A stretch of 64,000 nucleotides of DNA, taken from assembly GCF_004345825.1 (NCBI RefSeq), contig NZ_SLXM01000002.1, forward strand, positions 62,001 to 126,000, given 5' to 3'. The number at the start of each line of letters is the position of its first letter. Position 1 is the stretch's first letter. The notes beneath the pieces were generated by a model. The model worked only from the letters and a program-made list of their open reading frames with translations. It made no database searches and was not told the origin of the DNA. Below, piece by piece: positions 27,830-35,925 of the stretch. The translations under genes were made by a program, and so were the position numbers. The DNA is from Tenacibaculum skagerrakense (lineage in GTDB: Bacteria > Bacteroidota > Bacteroidia > Flavobacteriales > Flavobacteriaceae).

Positions 27830-29326
27830 ATGAACGTTTTTACTGATCTTTTCGTATATTTCGATGCAAAAGCAAATTATTATATGGAAGAAATTAAGAA
27901 TGAAGAAATAGACAAATCTAAAGAAGCTGTTAAACAAGATGCTAAAGGTTTGTTTCAGAGTATAAAAACGTTCATGAATGAGCTTTTAGACTTTAGGCAT
28001 GATACTGATCAAGAAGCTACCATTGAAGCGATAAAAAATGATATACCATTTAAAGGAGCTACGGCTTGGATTTTAATTTGCTCTATTTTCGTAGCATCAA
28101 TAGGGTTAAATGCAAACTCTACTGCAGTAGTAATCGGAGCCATGTTAATTTCACCATTAATGGGACCAATTTTAGGAGTAGGTATGTCTTTAGCAATTAA
28201 TGATATTGATACACTTAGAAAATCACTAATCAACTTAGCAACGATGATTGTGTTAAGTTTATTAACTGCGTTTTTGTTCTTTTTCTTATTTCCTCTAAGA
28301 GAAGCAACTTCAGAATTATTGGGTCGTGTTCAACCTGATATTAGAGATGTATTAATTGCATTTTTTGGTGGATTGGCCTTGATTATTGCACGAACAAAAA
28401 AAGGGACTATTGCTTCTGTAATTTTTGGTGTTGCTATTGCTACCGCGTTAATGCCGCCATTATGTACTGCGGGTTATGGTTTAGCAATAGGAAAAATAGA
28501 TTACTTTTTAGGGGCAATGTATTTGTTTACTATTAATGCTATATTCATTGCGCTTGCTACTTTTATTGTGTTAAAGTTGTTAGGGTTTACAATGATTCGT
28601 TATGTGAATTCTAAAAAACGAAAAAGAACTGCACAAATTGCATCAGTTGTAGCATTACTAGTAATGGTTCCTGCTGTAAAAACATTTATCAATGTTTATA
28701 AAGACACTGTTATTGAAGCAGATTATAAAAGATTTTTAGCAGATGAGGTAGAGATTAATCAAGATTTATGGTTATTGAGAAAGCGAAAAGATAACAAAGA
28801 GAAAAAAATACTATTAAGATTTAATGGAGAAGTACCTGAGGCTGTAGAAACTAATTTGAAAGCTAAAGTAAAGTTGTACAAAAGAATAAGTGATTTTAAT
28901 GTAGAGGTTTTAGGAAATAAATCAAGAAGTATAGATGATATTTCTGAATCTTTAGAAAGAGCTTACAATAACTTAGATCAAAAAGATTACGTTATCAATG
29001 GCTTACAAAAAGAAATAGAAGATTTGAAATCTCAAATTTCAAGTTTAAATATAACTATCGAAAAGGCTGATAAAAATATTATCCCATTTAGTTCGATTGC
29101 AAGAGATGCTAAAATACGATTCAGTCAGATTGAAGAAATTCGTTTTTCTAAAATGTTATCTACTAAAGACTTTATAAAAATAGATACCTTACCTCAATTG
29201 AGTGTTTTGTTTAATAAGAAGTACGTCGAAGATTTAAAAGAAAGTTCTCTTTTGAAAAAGGAAGAAGAAATAAGAAAATGGCTTCAGAAGGAAATGAAAT
29301 TAGATACACTTTATCTTAAAAAATAA
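27830..29326 (+). CDS. DUF389 integral membrane protein
   Basis: The 498-residue protein has an acidic cytoplasmic N-terminus of about 75 residues. A block of membrane helices from about 80 to 295 follows, with conserved SIGLNANSTAVVIGAMLISPLMGPILG, FGGLALIIARTKKGTIASV and GVAIATALMPPLCTAGYG, typical of DUF389. The soluble C-terminal part of about 200 residues has a coiled coil near 375-415. The biochemical function of DUF389 is not established; transport or envelope roles have been suggested. It is a single gene ending at a bidirectional terminator. Confidence 0.88.
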   Translation: MNVFTDLFVYFDAKANYYMEEIKNEEIDKSKEAVKQDAKGLFQSIKTFMNELLDFRHDTDQEATIEAIKNDIPFKGATAWILICSIFVASIGLNANSTAVVIGAMLISPLMGPILGVGMSLAINDIDTLRKSLINLATMIVLSLLTAFLFFFLFPLREATSELLGRVQPDIRDVLIAFFGGLALIIARTKKGTIASVIFGVAIATALMPPLCTAGYGLAIGKIDYFLGAMYLFTINAIFIALATFIVLKLLGFTMIRYVNSKKRKRTAQIASVVALLVMVPAVKTFINVYKDTVIEADYKRFLADEVEINQDLWLLRKRKDNKEKKILLRFNGEVPEAVETNLKAKVKLYKRISDFNVEVLGNKSRSIDDISESLERAYNNLDQKDYVINGLQKEIEDLKSQISSLNITIEKADKNIIPFSSIARDAKIRFSQIEEIRFSKMLSTKDFIKIDTLPQLSVLFNKKYVEDLKESSLLKKEEEIRKWLQKEMKLDTLYLKK

Positions 29327-29334
29327 ATAAAACG

Positions 29335-29363
29335 AAAGCCCGCAATATCTGCGGGCTTTTTTA
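29335..29363. terminator. Bidirectional terminator
   Basis: AAAGCCCGCA (29335-29344) pairs perfectly with TGCGGGCTTT (29350-29359), with a T run to the right and A residues to the left. It lies between the convergent DUF389 and TPR-protein genes. Confidence 0.88.
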
Positions 29364-29987
29364 TTAGCTTTTTTTACATTGTTTTAAAACTTGTTGAGCT
29401 CTTTCTTTTCCGTACATAGGGTAGAATTTAGGTAATTCTTCTTTGTTAAATAATTCAATTGACTTTTCTACATCTTTACAGTAAGGTTCAATAGATTGGT
29501 TAAAGAAGCGAGCAGATCCCATATCCCATTCCGCTTTTCCCAAAACCACTCTTGGGTTTTCTGGAGCTATTTTAAGAGCTTCTGAATAAAGAGCAGCATT
29601 CTTTCCTGATAAGGTCATTCCGTATTTTTGACCGTCAAAAGCTATGTAAGCTGTATTCAACAATGCTTGATTAATTATTATTTCCGGATTGTTAGGAGAT
29701 AAACTTTTAGCAATGTCTAAAAACTCTTGGGCTTTCTTAAGTTTGCTATTTAAAGTAGCTTCGTCTTTAATTCCAAAGCTTCCTAAAATTTCTAACGTAG
29801 CAACGTAATAAGGTGGTAGCCATTCTTCAGGTTCAGCTTTAGTGATTCGTTCGAATAATTGACAAGCTTCTGAAGTTTTTTGTTGACCCCATAATTCAAA
29901 AGCTTTTGCCATTCCTTGTTCGTATTTCGATTGTGCAACACTATTTGTAGAAATTAATACTACTATTAGCAAGATTATTTTTTTCAT
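29364..29987 (-). CDS. Secreted TPR-like protein
   Basis: The 207-residue protein has a signal peptide ending NSVAQ at about residue 19. The mature part is helical with tetratricopeptide-like repeats, for example YEQGMAKAFELWGQQKTSEAC and YSEALKIAPENPRVVLGKAEWD. It probably acts in the periplasm as a binding or scaffold protein. It is the last of three minus-strand genes after the TonB receptor, 20 bases below the DUF2141 gene, and likely shares its transcript. Confidence 0.8.
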   Translation of the reverse strand: MKKIILLIVVLISTNSVAQSKYEQGMAKAFELWGQQKTSEACQLFERITKAEPEEWLPPYYVATLEILGSFGIKDEATLNSKLKKAQEFLDIAKSLSPNNPEIIINQALLNTAYIAFDGQKYGMTLSGKNAALYSEALKIAPENPRVVLGKAEWDMGSARFFNQSIEPYCKDVEKSIELFNKEELPKFYPMYGKERAQQVLKQCKKS

Positions 29988-30007
29988 GATTTTTTATGAT
30001 TAGTTGT

Positions 30008-30430
30008 TTAGTTCATTGTAATTGTTAGCGAAACATCTCCTTTTACTGAAAACTTAGCGTCTTTGTATTTAGGAGGTCCCATAAATCCTTTAGCATCATT
30101 TGACATTCCTATGGGTTCTTTTGGGATTCCAAATATTTTAGTATCCATTTTTTTGTTATCGTTTTCATCATGGAATGCAGAGATTGCATATTCTCCTTCT
30201 GGAATGTTTTCAAAAACGGCAGTAGCTTTCTTGTCAGTGATTTTTACAATTTCACCTTTAATTGATTTTTTTAAAAAATCAGTCTCTTTATCATAAAGCG
30301 CTACATACAAGTTCCCCTTGTCAGATTCCATTCCTTTAAATTCTATAGTAATAGTATGAGTTTCTTGAGCTCTAACTTTATTTACAAAAGTGATTAGGAA
30401 TAAGCCCGCTAATAAAATGATTCGTTGCAT
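30008..30430 (-). CDS. DUF2141 domain secreted protein
   Basis: The 140-residue protein has a signal peptide ending KVRAQ (residue 22). The rest is one DUF2141 domain: ITIEFKGMESDKGNLYVALYDKE, then FENIPEGEYAISAFHDENDNKKMDT and FGIPKEPIGMSNDAK. Such proteins are beta-sandwich periplasmic or surface proteins of unknown function. It sits between the TonB receptor and the TPR protein on the same strand, a combination often seen in Bacteroidota. Confidence 0.87.
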   Translation of the reverse strand: MQRIILLAGLFLITFVNKVRAQETHTITIEFKGMESDKGNLYVALYDKETDFLKKSIKGEIVKITDKKATAVFENIPEGEYAISAFHDENDNKKMDTKIFGIPKEPIGMSNDAKGFMGPPKYKDAKFSVKGDVSLTITMN

Positions 30431-30566
30431 AATTTTTGTTTTTTATTTGTTCAAATATCTATTGTTTTCAATTGATAACCTCAAAATTCTTACCGAATTG
30501 TCAATTTTAATAACTGAATTGTATTTGCAAGAGTAAGTGTTCGGTTATCGGTTGTGTGTTTACGAA

Positions 30567-32726
30567 TTAAAGATTGTCTAACTGATTACTTTTGTTGTCA
30601 TCACTTATCGACCAGAAAAATCCTATAAAGAAAAATTGATCGGCATTTGGTCGTAAGGCTTGGCGTTCAAAAACCCCATTTGAATCAGGAGTGTTTTTAT
30701 AATTATAACCAAAAACGTTTTGTGTAGCTAGTACATTGTTTACCGAGAAATATAAAATCTTTTGTTGACTAATTAAATAGGCAGCATTTATACTAACTGA
30801 GTTGTAATTTTTTGTTTTCTGATTTAAAAAACCAGTTGTGTTTGGGTTAGTGTAACTTCTCCCGGTTGCAAAACGATATGACAGTCCTAACTGTGTTTTC
30901 CAAGAATCTACCCAGTATTTTCCTACAACAGATAGATTGTGTTTAGAAGCAAAGTTTGGTGTAGCTTTAGTAGGATAATTTTTATAATCACGTTCTGTGT
31001 CTAAGTAAGAATACGATACCCAGTAGTCTAAACTTTTTATGTTTTTACCATCACGCCAGAACAAATCAATTCCTTTTGCATGCCCATCTCCAGTATTGGA
31101 AAAATTGGCTAATGGAGAAGCAGTAACATCATCATATTTTACCAAATTATCATATTTTTTATAATAACCTTCAATTCTAAATTGCTGACGATCTTTGGTG
31201 TATTGGTAATTAGCAATGTAATGAGTTGCTTTTTCTGAAGTAAGGTTTTCGGCAAATTTTAAGTATTCATTCCTTGGGTTTTGATAAAACTCTCCATAAG
31301 CTACCGAAAACTGATCATATTTTCCTGCTTTGTATGCTAAAGAAAGCCTAGGAGAAACAGTAAGTTCATTTGAAAATTCATTATTTTCTAAACGAACACC
31401 AACTTTTGTTGCTAATTTTTTTGAGAAAAAAATGTCTGCCTCTGTAAATGCTCCGAAAATGTTATTATCAAAGGTAAAGTTAAACGTATCTGAAGTTGAA
31501 CTTTGCGTAAAATCTTCATTAAAATCTGTGATAAAATATTCAGCTCCAAAATTTAGTTTTAATCTACTTGAAAAACGCTTCTGAGCTTTAATCTTAAAGT
31601 GAGCAGAATTTTCAGCATTATCTACATTGTCATTTTGTAAATTAATATCTGAAGTTTCATTTGTATAACCAACTCCTCCAGAAACTTTCCACCCATTACC
31701 TAAACGTTGTTTGTAGGAACCATTAAAATATAAATTGGTGTTTTGTAGGTCAAACTGGAAACCATTATCAAAATTAATATTGTCTTGTAGTACGTCGAAA
31801 TTAGTATAATTAAAAGCTCCATAAAGTTTTAACAGTCCATCTTCATTTGGTTGATAACGATACACCATTTCTCCACTAGCTCCCTCATAAGGTTTACTCC
31901 ATTCATTTCTATCTGGAAACGCGTATTGATAGGGCGCTAAATTGATGTATGATGTGTTAATACTGAATGAATTTTTACCCCATATTTGTGTATTTCCAAC
32001 TCCTACACCTACGGTCATTAATTGAATGTCTGTTTTTTCTTGAGTAGGTTGATCAATAGTATTTAAAGCTAATACACTTGACAATGCTTGTCCGTATTCA
32101 GAAGAATATCCTCCAGTCGAAAACGACATCCCTTTGAATAAAAAAGGTGAAAAACGACCTCGAGTTGGAATATTATTTCCTGTTGGCATAAATGGATTGA
32201 ATACACGAATTCCATCAATAAAAATTTGAGTCTCTTCTGCATCTCCACCACGTACAAATAATCTTCCGTCTTCATCATTTGCTGAGGTTCCTGGTAACGT
32301 TTGGAAAGCACCAATTACATCACCTAGAGCACTAGCGGTGGTTACAATGTCAAGAGGTTTTAATGCTACAGCTCTTGCTTTTTCACCTGCATCAAAAGTA
32401 CCTGCGTTAATAACAACAGCATCTAATGTGTTTACATCTTCTTTTAATTTTACAGATATACTTTTAAAGTTTTCTATGTTGTCAGTTTTCATAAAAGTTT
32501 CATACGAAACAAATGAAACGACTAATGTTTGCATGTTTTTTTCAGAAGAGGTGAAAGAAAAATCTCCGTTTTTATCTGAAGAGGTTCCGTCATAAGTTCC
32601 TTCAAGATATACGTTTGCTCCCTCAATAGGATTTCCTTTTGAATCAATTACTTTTCCAGAAATACTATGTTGAGAAAAAGAATAAATAGTGCTAATAAAT
32701 ACTAATAAAGTAAATAATGGTTTCAT
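30567..32726 (-). CDS. TonB-dependent outer membrane receptor
   Basis: From the ATG at 32726 the 719-residue protein has a signal peptide (MKPLFTLLVFISTIYSFSQ). A carboxypeptidase-like regulatory domain follows (about residues 22-105, SGKVIDSKGNPIEGANVYLEG), then a plug domain with ETQIFIDGIRVFNPF, and a beta-barrel rich in aromatic strand ends. It imports an unidentified substrate with energy from TonB. A start 17 codons upstream would precede the signal peptide and is rejected. The AraC/GyrI gene directly upstream may control it. Confidence 0.92.
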   Translation of the reverse strand: MKPLFTLLVFISTIYSFSQHSISGKVIDSKGNPIEGANVYLEGTYDGTSSDKNGDFSFTSSEKNMQTLVVSFVSYETFMKTDNIENFKSISVKLKEDVNTLDAVVINAGTFDAGEKARAVALKPLDIVTTASALGDVIGAFQTLPGTSANDEDGRLFVRGGDAEETQIFIDGIRVFNPFMPTGNNIPTRGRFSPFLFKGMSFSTGGYSSEYGQALSSVLALNTIDQPTQEKTDIQLMTVGVGVGNTQIWGKNSFSINTSYINLAPYQYAFPDRNEWSKPYEGASGEMVYRYQPNEDGLLKLYGAFNYTNFDVLQDNINFDNGFQFDLQNTNLYFNGSYKQRLGNGWKVSGGVGYTNETSDINLQNDNVDNAENSAHFKIKAQKRFSSRLKLNFGAEYFITDFNEDFTQSSTSDTFNFTFDNNIFGAFTEADIFFSKKLATKVGVRLENNEFSNELTVSPRLSLAYKAGKYDQFSVAYGEFYQNPRNEYLKFAENLTSEKATHYIANYQYTKDRQQFRIEGYYKKYDNLVKYDDVTASPLANFSNTGDGHAKGIDLFWRDGKNIKSLDYWVSYSYLDTERDYKNYPTKATPNFASKHNLSVVGKYWVDSWKTQLGLSYRFATGRSYTNPNTTGFLNQKTKNYNSVSINAAYLISQQKILYFSVNNVLATQNVFGYNYKNTPDSNGVFERQALRPNADQFFFIGFFWSISDDNKSNQLDNL

Positions 32727-32819
32727 GTTGATTATTGTTTTACGCAACAAAAATGTATCAGATATACTCCCTTTCATAAAAAGAGATACCGAATTGTAAA
32801 AAAAATAAGATGAATTGTG

Positions 32820-33743
32820 TTATTGAACGGGAATGTAAATAGTAAGGTTACATAACTTCTGTGGATGTTCGTTAAAATTGTTGTGATATTCATCAAAAGG
32901 ATCACGAGAGTCATCTACTTTAAATCCTTTGTCAAAAATCCAAACAAAAATAGCTTCATAAGTCTTTTTAAACTCATCTAAGCCTAAGGTAAATGTTACG
33001 CTAATATATTTTCTTGAAGAAATTATTCTAGTATTGATTTCTGAAGTGTTTACTGAACTATTTTCAAGACTAATACAAGCGCTCATTTTTAGTTTAGAAG
33101 TCTCAGTAACTTTCGGACTGTCATGATAAACAGAAAGAATTCTACAGTTATCGTTCATTAAACCTTTTGGATAAGCCCATTTAAGTAGTTTGTCGAAAGC
33201 AATTCCAACATTTTCAAACGCACCGATATGTGGAACGTAAGCAACAGGAATTTCGTTTACTGTTTTTACCTCAATAGCTGTAGCTTTTTCGTCAATATAA
33301 TTTACAAGATTTTTCATGTTGTAAATGTATTGCTCTAGGTCTGTATCTATTTTCCCATTCTTGCTTTTCGTTTTACTAATCTTGCTAAATCTGCTGTTGC
33401 ATTTATGTTTAAATTCCGTAGGACTTACACCATAGAATTTTTTGAAAGTTCTTGAAAAGGTTGAAATAGAAGAAAAACCTGTTATATCGGTGATTTCAGA
33501 AATGCTTTTTTCGTTTGCATGAAGTAGAAAGTTGGCAGCTCTTTCTATTTTTTTTCTAGTAACAAAGCTCGTGAAAGTTTCTCCTGTAATAGAGCTAAAT
33601 ATCCTATGAAAATGATAAGGTGAAAGAAACGCTTGTTGTGCAACATTTTCCAATAGTAATTTTGAAGCACTATGTTCTTCAATATATTGAATAGCTTGAT
33701 GCATTCTAACTGATAAATGGTTGTTTTTTTCATTCATTTTCAT
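32820..33743 (-). CDS. AraC-family regulator with C-terminal GyrI-like domain
   Basis: The 307-residue protein has an N-terminal double helix-turn-helix AraC domain (residues about 8-112, with AQQAFLSPYHFHRIFSSITGE and FSSISTFSRTFKKFYGVSP). A GyrI-like effector domain occupies about 155-305, ending DPFDEYHNNFNEHPQ and CNLTIYIPV. The GyrI fold typically binds small hydrophobic ligands. The gene lies immediately upstream of the TonB receptor on the same strand. The third codon (33737) is an alternative start because a -7 box lies only five bases before the first ATG. Confidence 0.9.
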   Translation of the reverse strand: MKMNEKNNHLSVRMHQAIQYIEEHSASKLLLENVAQQAFLSPYHFHRIFSSITGETFTSFVTRKKIERAANFLLHANEKSISEITDITGFSSISTFSRTFKKFYGVSPTEFKHKCNSRFSKISKTKSKNGKIDTDLEQYIYNMKNLVNYIDEKATAIEVKTVNEIPVAYVPHIGAFENVGIAFDKLLKWAYPKGLMNDNCRILSVYHDSPKVTETSKLKMSACISLENSSVNTSEINTRIISSRKYISVTFTLGLDEFKKTYEAIFVWIFDKGFKVDDSRDPFDEYHNNFNEHPQKLCNLTIYIPVQ

Positions 33744-33748
33744 AATAA

Positions 33749-33756
33749 CAAATGTA
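33749..33756 (-). promoter_or_regulatory. Promoter -7 box of the AraC/GyrI gene
   Basis: The minus strand reads TACATTTG, an exact TAnnTTTG, ending five bases before the first ATG of the regulator. This implies a leaderless message or use of the second ATG. Confidence 0.5.
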
Positions 33757-33814
33757 TGTGATTTAAAGTGAACTCGTAATTATATCGTATTTTTACATAA
33801 CAAAAAATATAGGT

Positions 33815-34462
33815 ATGGCGCACGACTTAAGTGATTATAGAAAGTCTTACGAGAAAGATGAATTGTTAGAATACAATTGTCCAGAAAATCCAATTGAGTT
33901 ATTTAGAGACTGGTTTTTAGAGGCTAATGAATCAGAAATGGTTGATGAGGCTAATGCAATGAGTATTGCTTCAATAGGATTGGATGGTTTTCCAAAAACA
34001 AGAGTAGTGTTACTTAAAAAATATACCTACGAAGGATTTATTTTTTATACCAATTATAACTCAGAAAAAGGAAAAGCAATTATGGCAAATAATAAAGTTT
34101 GCTTATCTTTTTTTTGGGCAGGTTTAGAGCGACAAATTATTATTAAAGGAGAAGCAGAAAAATTATCAGAGAATTTATCAGATGGTTATTTTGAGTCTAG
34201 ACCTGATGGAAGCAAATTAGGAGCGTGGGCGTCAAATCAAAGTGAAGTTGTTGATAACAAGCAAGTATTGTTAGATAGTTTACAGGAGTTTGAGGCTAAG
34301 TTTAAAGGAAATGAAATTCCAAGACCTGAACACTGGGGAGGGTTTCTTGTAAAACCTATAAGTATAGAGTTTTGGCAAGGTAGGCCGAACAGACTTCATG
34401 ATAGAATTAGATATACTTTGTTAAAAGATTTTTCGTGGAAGCTTGAACGATTAGCTCCTTAA
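33815..34462 (+). CDS. pdxH: Pyridoxamine 5'-phosphate oxidase
   Basis: PdxH oxidises pyridoxine and pyridoxamine phosphates to pyridoxal phosphate using FMN. The 215-residue length is normal. Conserved segments are RVVLLKKYTYEGFIFYTNYNSEKGKA, LERQIIIKGEAEKLS, SKLGAWASNQS, and the C-terminal SIEFWQGRPNRLHDRIRY with the ending LERLAP. The promoter for the next gene overlaps its last codons. Confidence 0.96.
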   Translation: MAHDLSDYRKSYEKDELLEYNCPENPIELFRDWFLEANESEMVDEANAMSIASIGLDGFPKTRVVLLKKYTYEGFIFYTNYNSEKGKAIMANNKVCLSFFWAGLERQIIIKGEAEKLSENLSDGYFESRPDGSKLGAWASNQSEVVDNKQVLLDSLQEFEAKFKGNEIPRPEHWGGFLVKPISIEFWQGRPNRLHDRIRYTLLKDFSWKLERLAP

Positions 34463-34473
34463 TGCTATATTTG
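34443..34473 (+). promoter_or_regulatory. Promoter for sixA-ppx inside the end of pdxH
   Basis: TTG at 34443-34445 and TATATTTG at 34466-34473 have a 20-base spacer. The -33 element is within pdxH codons and the -7 box is just past its stop, 19 bases before the sixA ATG. Confidence 0.75.
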
Positions 34474-34492
34474 AGAATCTTTTTAAGATTGA

Positions 34493-34981
34493 ATGAAAAC
34501 AATTTATATAGTTAGACACGCTAAGTCTTCTTGGGATTATCTAAGTGTAAAAGATCATGATAGACCTCTTAAAGAAAGGGGTATTAATGATGCACATCTT
34601 ATTTCTAAATTTTTGGCCAAAACTATAACTAGGCCAGATGTATTTATTTCAAGCAGTGCGAATAGGGCATTACAAACTGGTATTATTTTTTGTGAGAATT
34701 TTGGTTATCCAATGGCAAACCTTAAGATTAGCAAACAATTGTATAGTTTTAGTGATGGTTATTTGATAAAAACAGTTAAAGCTTTAGATGATGGTTTTGA
34801 CAGTGCTATTATATTTAGTCATGACCATGGAATAAATACGTTTGTAAATAAATTTGGAAGTAAACCAATAGCGCATGTTCCTACTTGCGGAGTAGTAGGC
34901 ATTCAGTTTAAAGAAAAACATTGGAAAGATATTAAAAAAGGAACAACATCATTAGTTGAGTTTCCGAAGTACCATAAATAA
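34493..34981 (+). CDS. sixA: SixA-type histidine phosphatase
   Basis: This is a small one-domain histidine phosphatase of the phosphoglycerate mutase superfamily, 162 residues. The phospho-histidine motif is at the start (IYIVRHAKSSWD, His9), with ISSSANRALQT (Arg) and the second catalytic His in IIFSHDHGIN. SixA of Escherichia coli dephosphorylates phospho-His proteins, but the substrate here is unknown. It is followed by the exopolyphosphatase gene after 12 bases. Confidence 0.85.
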   Translation: MKTIYIVRHAKSSWDYLSVKDHDRPLKERGINDAHLISKFLAKTITRPDVFISSSANRALQTGIIFCENFGYPMANLKISKQLYSFSDGYLIKTVKALDDGFDSAIIFSHDHGINTFVNKFGSKPIAHVPTCGVVGIQFKEKHWKDIKKGTTSLVEFPKYHK

Positions 34982-34993
34982 AACCGATTTCAT

Positions 34994-35887
34994 TTGGAAA
35001 TAAAAAAATACGGAGCCATTGATATTGGTTCTAATGCTGTAAGACTTTTAGTAGCTAACGTAATAGAAGAGAAGGATAAGGAGACTAAATTTAGAAAATC
35101 TTCTTTGGTTCGTGTTCCTATTCGATTAGGTGCTGATGCCTTTGTTACAGGTGAAATTTCTGAAAATAATAAAAATCGAATGGTAGAGGCTATGAAAGCG
35201 TTTAGTCTACTGATGAAAGTTCATGGAGTAGAAAAATATAAAGCCTGTGCAACTTCTGCTATGAGAGAAGCCTCTAATGGAGAGCAAATAGTAGAAAAAA
35301 TATTTGAAGAGTCAGGTATTCAAATTGATATTATTGATGGAGCTAAAGAAGCGGCAATTATTTCATCTACCGATTTAAAACATCTCATCAATTCTGACGA
35401 GACTTATCTGTATGTAGATGTAGGTGGAGGTAGTACTGAATTTACGTTATTTTCTAGAGGAGAAATTGTGAATTCAAAATCGTTTAAAATAGGTACAGTT
35501 CGTCTTATTAATAACACTAAGGAAAAGAACAAAAAGATTTTCTTAAAAGTGCAAAATTGGATTGTTAAAAATACCATGGAGTTTAAAAGAATTTCTTTAA
35601 TAGGTTCTGGTGGAAACATTAATAAATTGTTTAAAATGTCGGGTCTAGAATTAGGCAGACCTATGTCTTATATTTATTTAAATGCGCAGTTTGAGTTTTT
35701 AAAGTCTATGACATACGAAGAACGAATTTCAGAGTTAAGTTTAAATCCTGATAGAGCCGATGTAATCATTCCAGCTACAAAAATATACTTATCAGCAATG
35801 AAATGGAGTGGAGCAAGAAGAATTTATGTTCCAAAGATTGGGCTTTCTGATGGTATTGTTAAAAGCTTATATTATAATAGTATATAA
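34994..35887 (+). CDS. ppx: Ppx/GppA family exopolyphosphatase
   Basis: The 297-residue protein has the ASKHA-fold phosphatase motifs AIDIGSNAVRLLVANV and YVDVGGGSTEFTLF, matching exopolyphosphatase and guanosine pentaphosphatase. It has the short form, N-terminal half only. The start is a TTG at 34994; the protein needs this codon because the conserved strand begins at residue 8 and no ATG is in frame before residue about 47. It is co-transcribed with sixA. The polyphosphate kinase gene that often joins this pair is absent here. Confidence 0.88.
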   Translation: MEIKKYGAIDIGSNAVRLLVANVIEEKDKETKFRKSSLVRVPIRLGADAFVTGEISENNKNRMVEAMKAFSLLMKVHGVEKYKACATSAMREASNGEQIVEKIFEESGIQIDIIDGAKEAAIISSTDLKHLINSDETYLYVDVGGGSTEFTLFSRGEIVNSKSFKIGTVRLINNTKEKNKKIFLKVQNWIVKNTMEFKRISLIGSGGNINKLFKMSGLELGRPMSYIYLNAQFEFLKSMTYEERISELSLNPDRADVIIPATKIYLSAMKWSGARRIYVPKIGLSDGIVKSLYYNSI

Positions 35888-35925
35888 TTATTACAGATAT
35901 AAGTTTAAGCCTATACTTAATAAGT

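Noticed and set aside
32727-32777. Upstream start for the TonB receptor
   Set aside because: It would put 17 residues ahead of a well-formed signal peptide.
35898-35925. Repeated ATAAGTTTAA between ppx and the ParA-like gene
   Set aside because: Short AT-rich direct repeat with no terminator-like stem; likely chance, and not convincing as a parS site.
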